Part shown: one piece after another, positions 12,704 to 25,005 of the stretch
Position numbering within the stretch: position 1 is the first letter of the stretch
How the letters are laid out: the number at the start of each line of letters is the position of its first letter
Assembly (NCBI GenBank): GCA_030490835.1
Contig: CM059971.1
Location: forward strand, 52,004,012 to 52,068,011
DNA: 64,000 nt
From: Annona cherimola
Taxonomy: Eukaryota; Streptophyta; Magnoliopsida; Magnoliales; Annonaceae
Direction: 5' to 3'
The notes under the pieces: model-generated
What the model was told of the DNA's origin: nothing
Seen by the model: the letters and a program-made list of their open reading frames with translations, nothing else
Database searches by the model: none
Made by a program: the position numbers and the translations under genes

Positions 12704-12786
12704 ATGAAAATGAAAATGATGTACCTGTTATTACTAATTATGTTCCAGTTCCTAAGTGATGTTATTATGTTCCTAAGAGATGTTAT
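12704..12786 (+). pseudogene. Phage-type RNA polymerase (linear plasmid type), N-terminal codons
   Basis: An ATG at 12704 opens a frame (MKMKMMYLLLLI...) that runs without a stop to the copia insertion at 12786. It stays in phase with the frame resuming at 25006 once the 12.2 kb element and one TSD copy are removed. The segment holds a short direct repeat (GATGTTATTATG-like, around 12752 and 12779). The start is the first ATG of the open stretch; ATGs at 12710 and 12716 are equally possible. Joining is inferred only from phase and TSD. Confidence 0.5.
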
Positions 12787-14398
12787 TGTTAGAAACATGT
12801 GTTGAAATCAATGACAAAATAAGCCAAGTTTATGTTTTGATGATTAACAAATCAATTTGAGTAAGTTTTGGTTACTAATATGTTTGGTAAAATGATTAAA
12901 GGATATAAAAATGAAGAAAATGAAGCATGATAAGCAAAGTCGATCCCCAAGTCGACTCCAGCAGCGACTTCAAGATGCATTTTTCATCCAGCGTTGAAAT
13001 CGGAGAGCGAAGCTGCCGAAGTCGCAAACGAAGTCAACTCCGCATGCGACTTGGGTGAAGTCGCAGACCAAGTCAACTCCAGCTTCGACTTCAGACTGAC
13101 AGTGCAGAACTTCAAGAGCTAAGTCGCAGACCAAGTCGACTCTATGCCAGACTTGAGTAAAGTTGAAGATCAAGTCGACTCAAGCATTCGACTTAGGCTA
13201 AATAAAGATCAAATCAAGTCCAAAACAAGCAAAGTCGAATGTATTCATCATGGAGGATCAAGACCAATAATTTGGACATCTTTTATGCACTCCATGATCC
13301 AAGTATTCAAGATTTCAAGACATGAAGCTAAAGGATTTTATGCAAAGATGAATGTACTGAGTTTCAAATGATACAAATCAAGGAAAGAACAATTAAGTTG
13401 AAGAAACATAAGCAAGTAAAATCATTTCAAAGAAATTTAAGTTCACTTGGCAACCTAAGAAGGTTAAGTCGCAACCGAAGTCGACTACATCAGCGACTTG
13501 GGTCAAGTCCTAGTCTAAGTCGACCTAAAAGACAAACTTGGAAGTTGGAGGAATCCGAAGTCGCACCCAAAGTCGACTCCACATGCGACTTGGGTCAAGT
13601 TCAGGACCAAGTCGACCTAGAATGGAACTTGAAGTATTTGCGGAAAGTCGAAGTCGCACCCAAAGTCGACTCCAACTGCAACTTGGGTCGCAATGGTTGA
13701 AATTTTTTCAAACGTTGGCGCATTAAATGCGCGCCACCTACTTCCAAATGTTCGAATTCCCTCACCATTTATATGAGGCATTTAAGATGAACGTGGAGGG
13801 TAGCTGAAACATCATTGATTGAGCACAACTCCCATCTCTAAGAGCATTAAGTGATCAAGCCAACATCTAGAAGAAGAACTTTTCTTTCAAACTGCCAAGG
13901 GCTGCTTACTGAATCATTAAGTCTGCTTCACAAGTTCTTCTCCGCGCTAAATTTGCCTCTACACAACAGTAATGTGTAGAAACTTTCTTTTTATTCTTTC
14001 TTGTTGTATTGAACTTGATTTAGTTTGGGTAACTAAGATCAAGTGCAAGCAAAGTAATCTATGACTGGAGTGGAACTCGTCACCTACTTGTGCTGTGAGT
14101 TGTTGATGCCCCCTAGAGCTGGAATCTAGAAGAGAATAGAGGCCCTAGTTGTATTTGTGAAATACATAGTAGAACCTAAGTCACAAGAGGTGTGAGCTTG
14201 GAAGAGTGGAGTAAGGAAGGTTGCCCGAACCACTATAAATCTTGTCCATTGATTTATTTCTGCTCTTATTGCTTTCCATTTGTTTCATTAAAGGGGATTG
14301 AATTAATCCGGGGTAAAGTTTCTGTTTAAGTTGAAAAATTTTAAATACCCAATTCACCCATCCCCTCTTGGGTAATTGCCGTTAACTAGGGACCAACA
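12787..14398 (+). repeat. 5' LTR of copia B1
   Basis: This 1612-bp LTR runs from TGTTAGAAAC to GGACCAACA. It carries two arrays of AAGTCG...GTCGAC...CGACTT inverted-repeat units (12945-13210 and 13465-13690). Between the arrays and the 3' end lie GGCGCATTAAATGCGCGCC (a dyad near 13714) and a possible TATA (TTTATATGAGG, near 13768). The 3' LTR has one extra repeat unit near its left end. Confidence 0.95.
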
Positions 14399-14400
14399 AG

Positions 14401-14412
14401 TGGTATCAGATC
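14401..14412 (+). promoter_or_regulatory. Primer-binding site of copia B1
   Basis: TGGTATCAGATC lies two bases after the 5' LTR end. It matches the plant initiator Met tRNA primer site (TGGTATCAGAGC) with one difference. Confidence 0.9.
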
Positions 14413-14428
14413 AGGCCTTTGAGTTTTA

Positions 14429-17400
14429 TGTGAAACCCTAACCCATGTAGGACCCATATCTATGCATTGAACATGTATATGATGATTATTTATGAATTAT
14501 GGAATTACGAAGGCATTTTATGATTTTTGATAATTATGGCAATTAGGGTTATGGGTTAGTATTAATGATGTGATTAATGATTTTGAGCCTAAATGAGACG
14601 ATGGATTTAGAATAAATTATTTATGATTTAAATGTGCAAATATATCATGAAGAATCATTTTCCATTATTTAAAATGAATTATTGAGATTAATATGGAAAT
14701 TGACAAGTTTGATGGAAAACATTGAAAAATTCATAACTCAACGCCTAAAAGGCGGATTCAAGTGAAATTTGAAATGAAAATTTGTTAATATTAGGCTTGG
14801 TATTATGGAATGAAAAGATTATGAAAATTCTTGATGGAATGAAAATTATGAATTTTTAAGTATATGTTCATTTCAACCGTTAACTTTAAACGGCTATATC
14901 GGGAGCTAGAAAACTCGGATTGAGTTGAAATTTGAAACGGTTGAATGAAATGGTGATATGTTTATTTTGGATGGCTTGGATTAAGCATGGAATATTGGGA
15001 AAGTACCCGCATTGAAAAAGGTGGGCATGTTTGACTTATGCTCCACAAAAGTACCAAGGCATTAATGATGGAGTACCATACATAAATGCTTGATGCAAAA
15101 GGAATTTGAGGTGGCAAATTGCAGGCCATTCCTTAGGTATTTTATGTATTTATTGAAAAAACATAAATATGAAAATTATCCATCCATTTAATGCATGAAA
15201 TGATGAAGCTATGGGAGCATAGGCAAGGTGGCCAAAGGGGACGTCCATGGGCTGGTTAGTGCTCATTTTTTATTTTTTAATTTCTTAAAAATGCCTAAAG
15301 GTTGCAGGGATGCAAGTACATGATTTGTGCAAGCAATAATGGAGTATTTCAGCAATAAACAAATGCAAAAAGGTAGGTATATACTGCTGAAAACGTGGAC
15401 AACTTATGGTGGAGAAAAATGTGATTTTTGATGAATAGTTGCTGCAATATTTGTTAAATATATTTGCATAAAATTAATGCATGAATTAAAAGGTAATTAG
15501 GAGCATAAATTACCCACATTTATACATGAAATAAAAATGAAAAATGGGATGCAAAAATCTGGACAAATTGGGCGTGAAATGGCAATGCAGATTTACGGTC
15601 AAGAGATGCAGATTTTTGTGATTTTTGTAAAAAGTAAAAATGTAATTTACTTAGCCCAAATTCACCCACCTCATATGGTAGATAGAGATGCATTTATGGA
15701 TGTGGAATTGCAGCACAAGTGGGTCCCACAATTGGGAAAAATCCAGCAATATATATGCCTTGTGCACGTTGAGTTGAAATGGTTTTTGGGAAAAAGTTTC
15801 TAAGTGTTGCAAACGTCCAAGGGAGCCAGTTCTCACGTCCCTTCTTCCCAGAAAAATAGAGGAGAAAATCAAGGGGAAAAGAAGGAGAACTTGAAGAAAA
15901 ATCACTTCAAGTTGCTAAGATTTGAGTTGCTACAAATCCAAGTAAGTATGTGATGATTTTGAGTTGTTTAACTTGAGTTCTTAAACTCAAAACTTGGAAA
16001 TGAAAAGCATGCTTAAAGAATCTGTAAAATTATGTTTTAACATGCCTTTGCATGAATATGGAATGGGTATTAAGTTTTAAGCATGAATTTTTAAGTTAAA
16101 GTTGATGGAAATGGAGTTATGCATGCAAATGAAATGAAAAAACCAAGTTGTTAAACCCTAAATCGCCAAGATAAGTTGCTGTTTTGATTTTATGTTTTGA
16201 TTAAGCTATAAATCATGTATTCATGACAAAAATATGAGGGTTTATGCTTAAGTGATGAAATTTTGAAGTTATGGAATGCAAAGTATGGATTTTGACCTAA
16301 TTTATTAATTTTTGGGTTAAAAATGATATGGAAATGGTCTTGCATGTTTTAGGCATGTTATGTAGGGTAAAATATCCTAGGTTTAAGGTATGATGGATGC
16401 TCAAAATATTTGGGAGAAATGAACCCTAAATCTGATTTTTATGAATTTTTGAAGTAATACATGTACGGAGTGAAAACGGGTCTCAAAACATGTGGGTTAC
16501 CCACTATTTTGAGAAATGGAAATGTATGAATGTTGAATATGTGTTAAACCTTAGAAAATGGGTTGAGAAAAATGGATTTAATTGCTGGAAAATTAGGATT
16601 TTAGGGCTACCCATAGTTATGTGTCAAAAGACACATTAAACGGGTGGAAAACGGGTTCCAAACTTGCTGTTATGGGAACCTACGACGAATGGATTTTAAA
16701 CCCACAAAAATACCCTAAGTAAATTGGTATTAAAGGGTAATTAACCGCTGGAAAAAAGAGAATAAATTTCTGAGTTAAGAAATTTTATGAAATGCATTGT
16801 GTTTAAGTGCTAAATGAGCTTATGTGAAGGGATAACGGTAAACGGGTGATGAATGACTTATGAAAAATGATTTTATGCAAAAATGCATGAAAATGAGATG
16901 AATTCCATGTTTATGGATCTGTTTGAAATGATATGATATTAATCCAAAATTTTGGACTTGAATTATAAGGCTAAGGTAAAGATATGTATGTAGAAGAAAC
17001 ACCCGTATGTGTGTTTTGGAAAAAAAACGGGAAAAATGGCAAAGTAAGCTTAATGAAGCTATGAATGATGTGTATGGAATGAATTTTATGATATTGAAAT
17101 GAATACCCTAATTTTTGGGTTATATGTACATGTTATGTTGTATAATAACCGAATGTGTGTAAAATGTGCTAATAGGTTCAAATTAAGCCATATATGTGTA
17201 TGATGACTTATGAAGTCAAATAAATGATGTGTGTATATGGAATGGGTTGGAAAACTAAGTAAAATATGAGAAAAGGAAATGTATGAAAAATCATATCATT
17301 TTTATGTAAGCAAAGGCAAAGAGAAAGTGGCGGAGGAAAGCTAAGAAGTTCAGGTAAGCAAGCAAATTTTCTAAAGGATTTTTACTTTTCTAAATTGTTT

Positions 17401-18445
17401 CCATAAATGCAATTTGTATTCTAACTTATTTGATGAAACTATGAAATTGTTTCTAATGGGTTTAAGGATGGTCATCCCTTAGCAAAATGGTGTTGAAATG
17501 ATGTTTATTTCAAATGCAATGTTATTATGAAATGTTTCTTTTATAAATGCTATGGAAAATGATGCGGTTTGATGTTTATGATTGAAAAATCATGCTAGCA
17601 TGTTAAAGATGGATTTATGCAAAAGTTCATGTGCACAGGATACTAGGTCCACTTGAAGGGTGTAAGAGGACCGATTGTCCCCCCTTGGTGTGACCAAGTC
17701 GCTTGTAATAAGCCGATGGCCGGCGGCACCCTCTCTGAAATGGGTGTTAACATGACGGATGGTCGCCTGGCTAGCTTCCATCCTAAGGGAGATATGATGT
17801 TCATGTTCATATTTTTCATATGGCATTATGCAATGAGACCCGTGATGGGTACAGGATTTCATGTTTTCAAGATATACCTTTGAATAAGGTATAAGATGCT
17901 TTCCAAGTTGGTTTTAAATGAAAAATGTTGCCTGAAATGAATTGCCTGAAAAATGCAAATAGCTTGCTTATTGAGTTCCGACTCACATTTTTGTTTTCCA
18001 AACCCAAAGACAGGTGATGGACAGGATATGGCAAAAGGAGCAAGCACCGGCATAAGGAATCCATGGAGAAATTCATGTTATGCAATTATGTGAAATGATC
18101 GTAAATTTATATGCAGTGTTTTATGTTGAATAGATGTAAACTATTCGAATGTTTTGTATGGATGACTAAGTTTTATACATGCAGTGACATCTGATTTAGG
18201 CAAAAGATGAAATGTCACTGAACAACATGTTTGTATGAAATGAATGATTCAAAATGACTTAGAAATGTATGAAAATGAATTTATGAGAATATGAAGTGTT
18301 TTATGAACTCTATATAACCACGATTAACAGGATAAACATCCGATAAATCCTGCTGTGTGACAGGGCAACAATCCTGATCATGTTTACCAATCAATCCGAT
18401 CTTGAGGTAAGGGCTAGGATGTGACGCTCGGTTTGGGGAGCCACA
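14429..18445 (+). mobile_element. Family A solo LTR (copy A2)
   Basis: A 4017-bp LTR from TGTGAAACCC to GGGGAGCCACA with a perfect TSD TTTTA (14424-14428 and 18446-18450), inserted 16 bp past the PBS of copia B1. The sense strand is plus. Putative structure: TATATATG near 15750, exon 1 to 15941, donor GTAAGTATG at 15942, exon 2 17311-17353 (purine-rich), donor GTAAGCAAGC at 17354, acceptor ending AGACAG at 18013, exon 3 to the LTR end. No protein is recognised. The conserved core with ...GGCGGCACC...GCCTGGCTAGC lies at about 17650-17790. Confidence 0.9.
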
Positions 18446-18468
18446 TTTTAACAAAGAGATCTTTTGAT

Positions 18469-19230
18469 ATGACATCCCAATCTACTTCCGTTCCCGCATT
18501 TTCCGAAGGTCAATCTTTTACTAGGCCACCATTATTTGATGGAAACAATTTTGGCTATTGGAAGCTACGTATGAAACAACTCATCATTGCTACAGATATG
18601 GACTCTTGGATTACAATCCAAGATGGTGTGACCTTGCCTACTGATGAAAAATCTTCCAAATGGACCGATGAGGAAGTGAAAATTGTTAAAAGCAATGCCA
18701 AGGCTATGAATTCATTGTTCTGTGCTCTTACTGCTTCCGAATATGATAGAGTATCCTCTTGTTTGACTGCCAAAGAGATATGTGATACATTAACATCTAT
18801 TTATGAAGGAACTTCTCAAGTCCAAGGAACAATGAGAAATATTTTTATTGGAGAATTGGAAAACTTTAAAATGCTAGAAACAGAAAATATTTCTAAAATA
18901 TTTGCTAGATTCTCTAAAATTACTAATGCTTTGAAAGGTCTTAGAAAAGTTATCTCCGAATCTGAACAGGTCATGAAGATCCTAAGAGCTCTACCGGAAT
19001 CTTGGACTCCAAAGATTACTGCAATAGAAGAAGCCAAAGACCTAAACACTTTGAAGCTAGAAGACCTTATTAGCTCATTAATGTCACATGAGCTAATCAA
19101 GAAAAGAAATGAAGAACACCATAAAGGAAAGAGAGCAATTGCATTAAAAGTCACTCATAAATCGGATGAGTCCACCTCCTCATCTCACAACGATGATGAA
19201 GACATTACTCTACTAACTCGCAGATTTTGA
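18469..19230 (+). pseudogene. Copia gag (UBN2-type capsid region)
   Basis: The ORF starts with ATG 18469 (MTSQSTSVPAF). It shows the plant copia gag signature PPLFDGNNFGYWKLRMKQ, followed by W-rich and K/E-rich helical segments (YEGTSQVQ, LPESWTPKITAI) typical of UBN2/Retrotran_gag_2. It stops at 19228. The family A insertion ends 19 bp upstream, so the original leader is displaced by about 4 kb. The zinc knuckle follows in a separate frame. Confidence 0.9.
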
Positions 19231-20168
19231 AAGTTTGTAAGGAAAGAAAAGAACTTCAAAGATTTCAAAGAAAGACCTTGAAAAGAGAAAAAGAAGGAGG
19301 TTACAAAGTGTTATAGATGCGGCGATATGGGACATATGCAAGCTCAATGTCCTACACCGGAAGAAAGATTAAAGGATCATCAAAAAAAGAAGGAAAAATA
19401 TGAAAGCCGAAAATTCCAAAAGCTTAAGGGAAGAGGAATGTACGTGAATGAGAAAACTTCTTCAACAAGTAGCTCCTCAACTGATGATCTTGAAGCTGCA
19501 AATTGCGCAAGAATATGCTGCATGGCGTGGATTGAGCAAGAAGAAACTTTGTTGTGTTTAAACACAACAAAAGTTTTGGAAGAGCAAACCACCTCAACAA
19601 AATGTACGAGTAATAAAGAGGTAACTTCCAAACTTTGTTATTCTCAATCTACTCATTCTTCTATTCAAGAATGTCTCAAATGTACTGAATTAGAGGAATT
19701 ACAACAAGCGTATGATTAATTATATGGGGAGATCAAAAAACTAGGAAACAAATTATCATTAAAGAAACAACAATGTAATTCTATTATTATTGTAAATGGA
19801 AAACTAGCAGAAAGAACAACTGAGATTAAACCAGTTTACTAACCCAAATGGACCCATAAAATGGGTACCAAAGAGATAAGCTTTTTTCTCTCATTTTTTG
19901 GGTATGTTTCAAGGCAAAAGTAAACAACGTTTGGTTCATGGATAGTGGTTGCTCAAGGCATATGACTGGAGAAAAAAGTTTATTTCATAAACTCAAGCCT
20001 TGCAACGATAGAACTGTTGCCTTTGAAAATAACGAGAAAGGTAAAATCAAAGGTAAATAAAATATTTATAGTATTTCAAATGCATGTATGGAGGATGTGT
20101 TATTTGTTGAAGGACTCAAGCACAATCTGATGAGTATTAGTCAATTATGTGACAAATGATACAAAGTT
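19231..20168 (+). pseudogene. Copia nucleocapsid zinc knuckle, protease and start of pol
   Basis: CYRCGDMGHMQAQC (about 19309-19350) is a CCHC zinc knuckle (CX2CX4HX4C). A Lys/Glu/Ser-rich linker runs to 19719. After stops, FMDSGCSRHMTG near 19935 carries the aspartic protease active site (DSG). The sequence then continues into LFVEGLKHNLMSISQLCDK before another stop near 20158. The region is broken in at least four places. Confidence 0.85.
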
Positions 20169-20975
20169 GTGTTTGAATCATCTATATGCAATGTATTTGA
20201 TGGAGAACATATCATGTTTAGTAGAAAAAGATATGGGAATATATATTTGGTTTCACTTGACGAACTAGAAGGTCAATGTCTAATGGCCATTGACAATGAT
20301 CAATGGGTTTGGCATAAGAGGCTTGGGCATATAAACATGTCAAACATTAAGACCTTATGGAAAAAGAGTTTGGTAGAAGGATTACCGAAATTAAAATATG
20401 ACAAAGATAAAAATTTTAAGGCATGTCAACTGTCAAAACAACCTAAAATGACTTTCTCTACCAAAAAGGAGATTTCCACCACTAGGCCACTTGAATTGCT
20501 ACACATGGATCTATATGGGTCATCCGATATTTTAACCATTGGTGTAAAGAAGTATGTATTCGTAATAGTTGATGATTTTTCAAAATTCACATGGGTAATT
20601 CTCTTAGCCAGCAAAGATGAAGCTTTCTCTATATTTACAACTTTTGTAAACTTGGTGCAAAATGAAAAAAAAGTACTATTATGACCATTAGAAGTGATCA
20701 TGGTGGTGAATTTGAAAATAAACGATTCATAGAATTATGTAATGAAAAAGACATTCATCACACATTTTCTGCACCAAGAACTCCACAACAAAATGGAGTA
20801 GTTAAAAGGAAAAAAAGGACTATACAAGAGATGACTAGAACTATGCTAAATGAGAGTAAATTATCCAAGAAATTTTGGGGCAAAGCTGTAAGTACAGCTT
20901 GTCATGTATTAAATCGAGTTATCATTAGAGCAATCTTGAAAAAGACCCCATATGAGCAATCGAGTTACTAAATAT
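20169..20975 (+). pseudogene. Copia GAG-pre-integrase and integrase core
   Basis: The pre-integrase zinc-binding module shows WHKRLGHINM (20311-20340) with a degraded C-X2-C (CQLSKQ; the second Cys is replaced). The rve core follows: LLHMDLYG with the first catalytic Asp, VDDFSKFTW, then after a frameshift at about 20682, TIRSDHGGEFEN with the second Asp and QQNGVVKRKKRT, where E of the usual VER is replaced by K. The core is thus damaged at the Glu neighbourhood. The sequence continues through FWGKAVSTACHVLNR to about 20970, then another stop. Confidence 0.85.
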
Positions 20976-21141
20976 TTCATATTTTCATGCTTTTGGTTGC
21001 ACATGTTATGTTTTGAACAATGGAAAAATCAACTTTGGAAAACTGGATGCCAAAAGTGATGAGGCAATATTCCTTGGTTACTCATCAAATAGCAAAGCAT
21101 ATAGAGTCTTCAATAAAAGGAACCAAGTTGTAGAATAGTCA

Positions 21142-22520
21142 ATGCATGTTGTTTTTGATGAATTTAATCCACGCTTCAAAAGAAAAAATGATTTAAGTGA
21201 TGCAGATGATGTCACAAGTAATCTTGAAAAATTGCATGTGGAAAAGCAAGAAGAATTCACGGAGGAAAGGGTAAGTGAAGGTAATAATTTTTATAAACCT
21301 CCAACTGATTTAAAATTCAAAAATGCCCATTCAATTGAGCAAGTTATAGACAATATTTATGAAAGTGTAAAGACTAGAAGGTCAAAACAAAATATTTGTG
21401 GACAATACGCTTTTGTATCAAAAATTGAACCAACCACTATTGATCAATCTCTTGATGATGAAAACTGGATCATAGCAATGCAAGAGGAGTTAAATCAATT
21501 TGAAAGAAACCAAGTTTGGCATCTTGTTCCAAGACCAAAGGACTGTACTGTCATTGACACAAAATGGGTATTTAGGAACAAATTAGATGAAAGTGGACTC
21601 ATGGTGAGAAACAAAGCTAGACTTGTGGCAAAAGGATACTCACAAGAAGAAGGAATAGACTTTGAGGAATCCTACGCTCCGGTTGCTAGATTAGAGGTCA
21701 TTCGCATTTTACTAGCTTTTTCATCTCACATGAACTTTAAGTTGTTTCAAATGGATGTTAAAAGTGCATTTTTGAATGAGTATATAAATGAAAAGGTGTA
21801 TGTTGAACAACCACCTGGATTTGAGGAGAAATATCAATCTAAATTTGTATACAAATTAACCAAAGCACTATATGGATTAAAACAAGCTCCAAGAGCTTGG
21901 TATGAAAGATTGAGAAAATTTTTGATTGTCATGACTTCCAAAAAGGAAAGGTAGACACCACTCTGTTTATCAAGTATAAAGAAAAAAATATTTTGATTAT
22001 TCAAATTTATGTAGATGATATTATTTTTGGTGCTACTAATGAGATCCTTTGTCAAGAATTTTCTGAGCTTATGCAGAAGGAATTTGAGATGAGTATGATG
22101 AGAGAGCTGAATTTCTTTCTTGGACTACAAATTAAGCAACTAAGAGAAGGGATCTTCATAAACCAATCCAAGTATGTCAAAGAAATGTTAAAGAAGTTCG
22201 GCATGGAAAATAGCAAAGAGACAAACACGCCTATGAGCTCAACCATTAAAATTGACAAAGATGAGAAAAGTAAATCTGTTGATTTAAAGTTATATAGGAG
22301 CATGATAGGCTCTTCGTTATATTTAACTACCACTAGACCCGGTATACTGCTCAGTGTTTGTATGTGCTCCAGATTTCAATCATGTCCAAAAGAATCACAT
22401 TTGGTAACTGTAAAAAGAATTTTCAGATATTTAGTAGATACTACCAACATAGGACTTTGGTATCCAAAGGGTTCTGATTTTGATCTAATAGGCTACTCGG
22501 ATGCGGATTTTGTCGGTTAA
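21142..22520 (+). pseudogene. Copia reverse transcriptase
   Basis: A linker precedes [18 protein letters not shown] and the RVT_2 signature: [42 protein letters not shown] (first catalytic Asp) and [16 protein letters not shown] frameshift near 21935 separates the rest, where YVDD (22008-22019) gives the catalytic Asp pair, followed by FFLGLQIKQ and the tether SDADFVG with a stop at 22518. Confidence 0.9.
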
Positions 22521-22952
22521 AAGGTAGATAGAAAAAGTACTAGTGGAACATGTCAGTTTCTTCGAAATATGTTGGTTTCATGGTTTTCAAGAAAACAAAC
22601 TAGTGTTGGTCTATCCACCGCGAAAGCCGAATACATTGCAGTCGGGAGCTGTTGTGCCCAATTGCTTTGGATGAAACAACAACTTAGGGATTATGACATG
22701 GATTTTAAAGATATACCTATTAGATGTGATAATACTAGTGCAATATGTTTGACTAAAAATCCAGTATTACATTCTAGGACCAAGCATATAGACCTAAGAC
22801 ATCATTTTATCAGAGAACATGTAGAAAATCATGATATCTGTTTGGAATATGTGAAAACAGAAGATCAAATTGCAGATATTTTTACCAAACATCTAGCAAA
22901 AGAACCATTTTATAAAATTAGAAATGATATGGGGATGATTGAATTAAATTAG
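22521..22952 (+). pseudogene. Copia RNase H, C-terminal end of pol
   Basis: The sequence continues after the stop at 22518 with KSTSGTC-like residues, then VSWFSRKQTSVGLSTAKAEY with the catalytic Glu, IRCDNTSAICL with an Asp, and HSRTKHIDLRHHFIREH, the end motif of copia RNase H. LEYVKTEDQIADIFTK follows. It terminates at 22950 with a TAG. About 400 bp of non-coding DNA separates it from the 3' LTR, leaving no room for an envelope-like ORF. Confidence 0.92.
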
Positions 22953-23351
22953 GAACAATAAGATAGGGGAAATGAACTTAGAAAATCACAAGCTGAGGGG
23001 GAGCAGCCCCCGCCATTCTCAAAGGATTAACCTGCTCCATCCCTATTTTTGATCCATTGACAAAAAGGGGGAGAATAGATTAGTATTTGAGTCTCGGATT
23101 TGGGCAGATTGTACATAAGTTTGCATATGAAAAGTTTGTCTACTTATGTTCTGTTTTTGAATGAATGATATGAATGCTTTTAACTTGAGAATCATTGGAA
23201 ATGAAATATGCAAATGATGAAAATGGAATATGTATGTTAAACTTCAAAATGCAAAAGACCAGTGATTATTCTAAAGATACCAAAACAAGATAAAATAGTA
23301 TATTTTAAAGACATTGAAAGGTATATACTAAAATCGGTTTTGTCAATCATC

Positions 23352-23364
23352 AAAAAGGAGGAGA
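23352..23364 (+). promoter_or_regulatory. Polypurine tract of copia B1
   Basis: AAAAAGGAGGAGA lies one base before the 3' LTR (TGTTGGAAAC at 23366), as expected for the plus-strand primer. Confidence 0.9.
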
Positions 23365-23365
23365 T

Positions 23366-25000
23366 TGTTGGAAACATGTGTTGAAATCAATGGCAAAATA
23401 AGTCAAGTCTATGTTTTGATGATTAACAAATCAATTTGAGTAAGTTTTGGTTACTAATATGTTTGGTGAAATGATTAAAGGATATAAAAATGATGAAAAT
23501 GAAGCATGACAGGTAAAGTCGATCCCCAACTCGACTCAGGCATCGACTTAGGCCAAGTCGACTCCAGCAATGACTTCAAGAGGCATTTTTCGTCCAGCGT
23601 TGAAATCGAGGAGCAAAGCTGCCGAAGTCGCAAACAAAGTCGACTCCGCATGCGACTTGGGTGAAGTCACAGACCAAGTCAACTCCAGCTTCGACTTCAG
23701 ACTGACAGTGCAGAACTTCAAGAGCTAAGTTACAAACCAAGTCCACTCTATGCCTGACTTGAGTAAAGTTGAAGATCAAGTCAACTCAAGCATTCGACTT
23801 AGGCTAAATAAAGATCAAATCAAGTCCAAAGCAAGCAAAGTCGCATGTATTCATTATGGAGGATCAAGACCAATAATTTGGACTCTTTTATGCACTCCAT
23901 GATCCAAGTATTCAAGATTTCAAAACATTGAGCTAAAGGATTTTATGCAAAGATGAATGTACTAAGTTTCAAATGATACAAATCAAGGGAAGAACAATTA
24001 AGTTGAAGAAACATAAGCAAGCAAAATCATTTCAAAGAAATTTAAGTTCACTTGGCAAGCTAAGAAGGTCAAGTCGCAACCGAAGTCGACTCCATCAGCA
24101 CTTGGGTCAAGTCCCAGTCCAAGTCGACCTAAAAGACAGACTTGGAAGTGGGAGGAATCGAAAAGTCGCACCCGAAGTCGACTCCACATGCAACTTGGGT
24201 CAAGTTCAGGACCAAGTCGACCTAGAATGGAACTTGAAGTATTTGCGGAAAGTCGAAGTCGCACCCAAAGTCGACTCCACCTGCAACTTGGGTCGCAACG
24301 GTTGAAATTTTTTCAAACGTCGGCGTATTAAATGCGCGCCACCTACTTCCAAACGTTTGAATTCCCTCGTCATTTATATAAGGCATTCAAGATGAACGTG
24401 GAGGGTAGCTGAAACATCATTGATTGAGCACAACTTCCATCTCTAAGAGCATTAAGTGATCAAGCCAACATCTAGAAGAAGAACTTTGCTTTCAAACTGC
24501 CAAGGGCTGCTTGCTGAATCATTAAGTCTGCTTCACAAGTTCTTCTCCGCGCTAAATCTGCCTCTACACAACAGTAACGTGTAGAAACCTTCTTTTTATT
24601 CTTTCTTGTTGTATTGAACTTGATTTAGTTTGGGTAACTAAGATCAAGTGTAAGCAAAGTAGTGTGTGACTAGAGTGGAACTCGTCACCTACTTGTGCTG
24701 TGAGTTGTTGATGCCCCCTAGAGCTGGAATCTAGAAGAGAGTAGAGGCCCTAGTTGTATTTGTGAAATACATAGTGGAACCTAAGTCACAAGAGGTGTGA
24801 ACTTGGAAGAGTGGAGTAAGAAAGGTTGCCCGAACCACTATAAATCTTGTCCATTGATTTATTTCTGCTCTTATTGCTTTTCATTTGTTTCATTAAAGAC
24901 TGAATTAATCCGAGGTAAAGTTTCTGTTTAAGTTGAAAATTTTTAAATACCTAATTCACCCCTCCCCTCTTGGGTAATTGCCGTTAACTCGGGACCAACA
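23366..25000 (+). repeat. 3' LTR of copia B1
   Basis: A 1635-bp LTR homologous along its length to 12787-14398. It carries an additional GTCGACTC-containing unit near 23525-23570, which shows unit-number change in the array since insertion. It ends GGACCAACA and is followed by TSD GTTAT. Confidence 0.95.
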
Positions 25001-25005
25001 GTTAT

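Larger units (their letters stand above)
12787..25000 (+). mobile_element. Ty1/copia retrotransposon B1, complete with both LTRs
   Basis: Perfect 5-bp TSD GTTAT (12782-12786 and 25001-25005), LTRs beginning TGTTRGAAAC and ending GGACCAACA, a PBS complementary to initiator Met tRNA, gag, protease, integrase, reverse transcriptase and RNase H in copia order, and a PPT before the 3' LTR. Without the family A LTR inserted at 14429-18445 it is about 8.2 kb. Every ORF carries stops or frameshifts, so it is non-autonomous now. The two LTRs differ by scattered substitutions and one repeat unit, which indicates an old insertion. The lineage is unclear; the gag resembles the UBN2 type. Confidence 0.95.

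Noticed and set aside
12970..13726. ORFs rich in VDSTCDLG or GVDFGCDF repeats (also at 23576-24305, 49209-49976 and 63489-63830)
   Set aside because: They look like repeat proteins but come from translating the AAGTCG...GTCGAC LTR arrays of family B, are open in several frames on both strands, and are interrupted differently in each copy.
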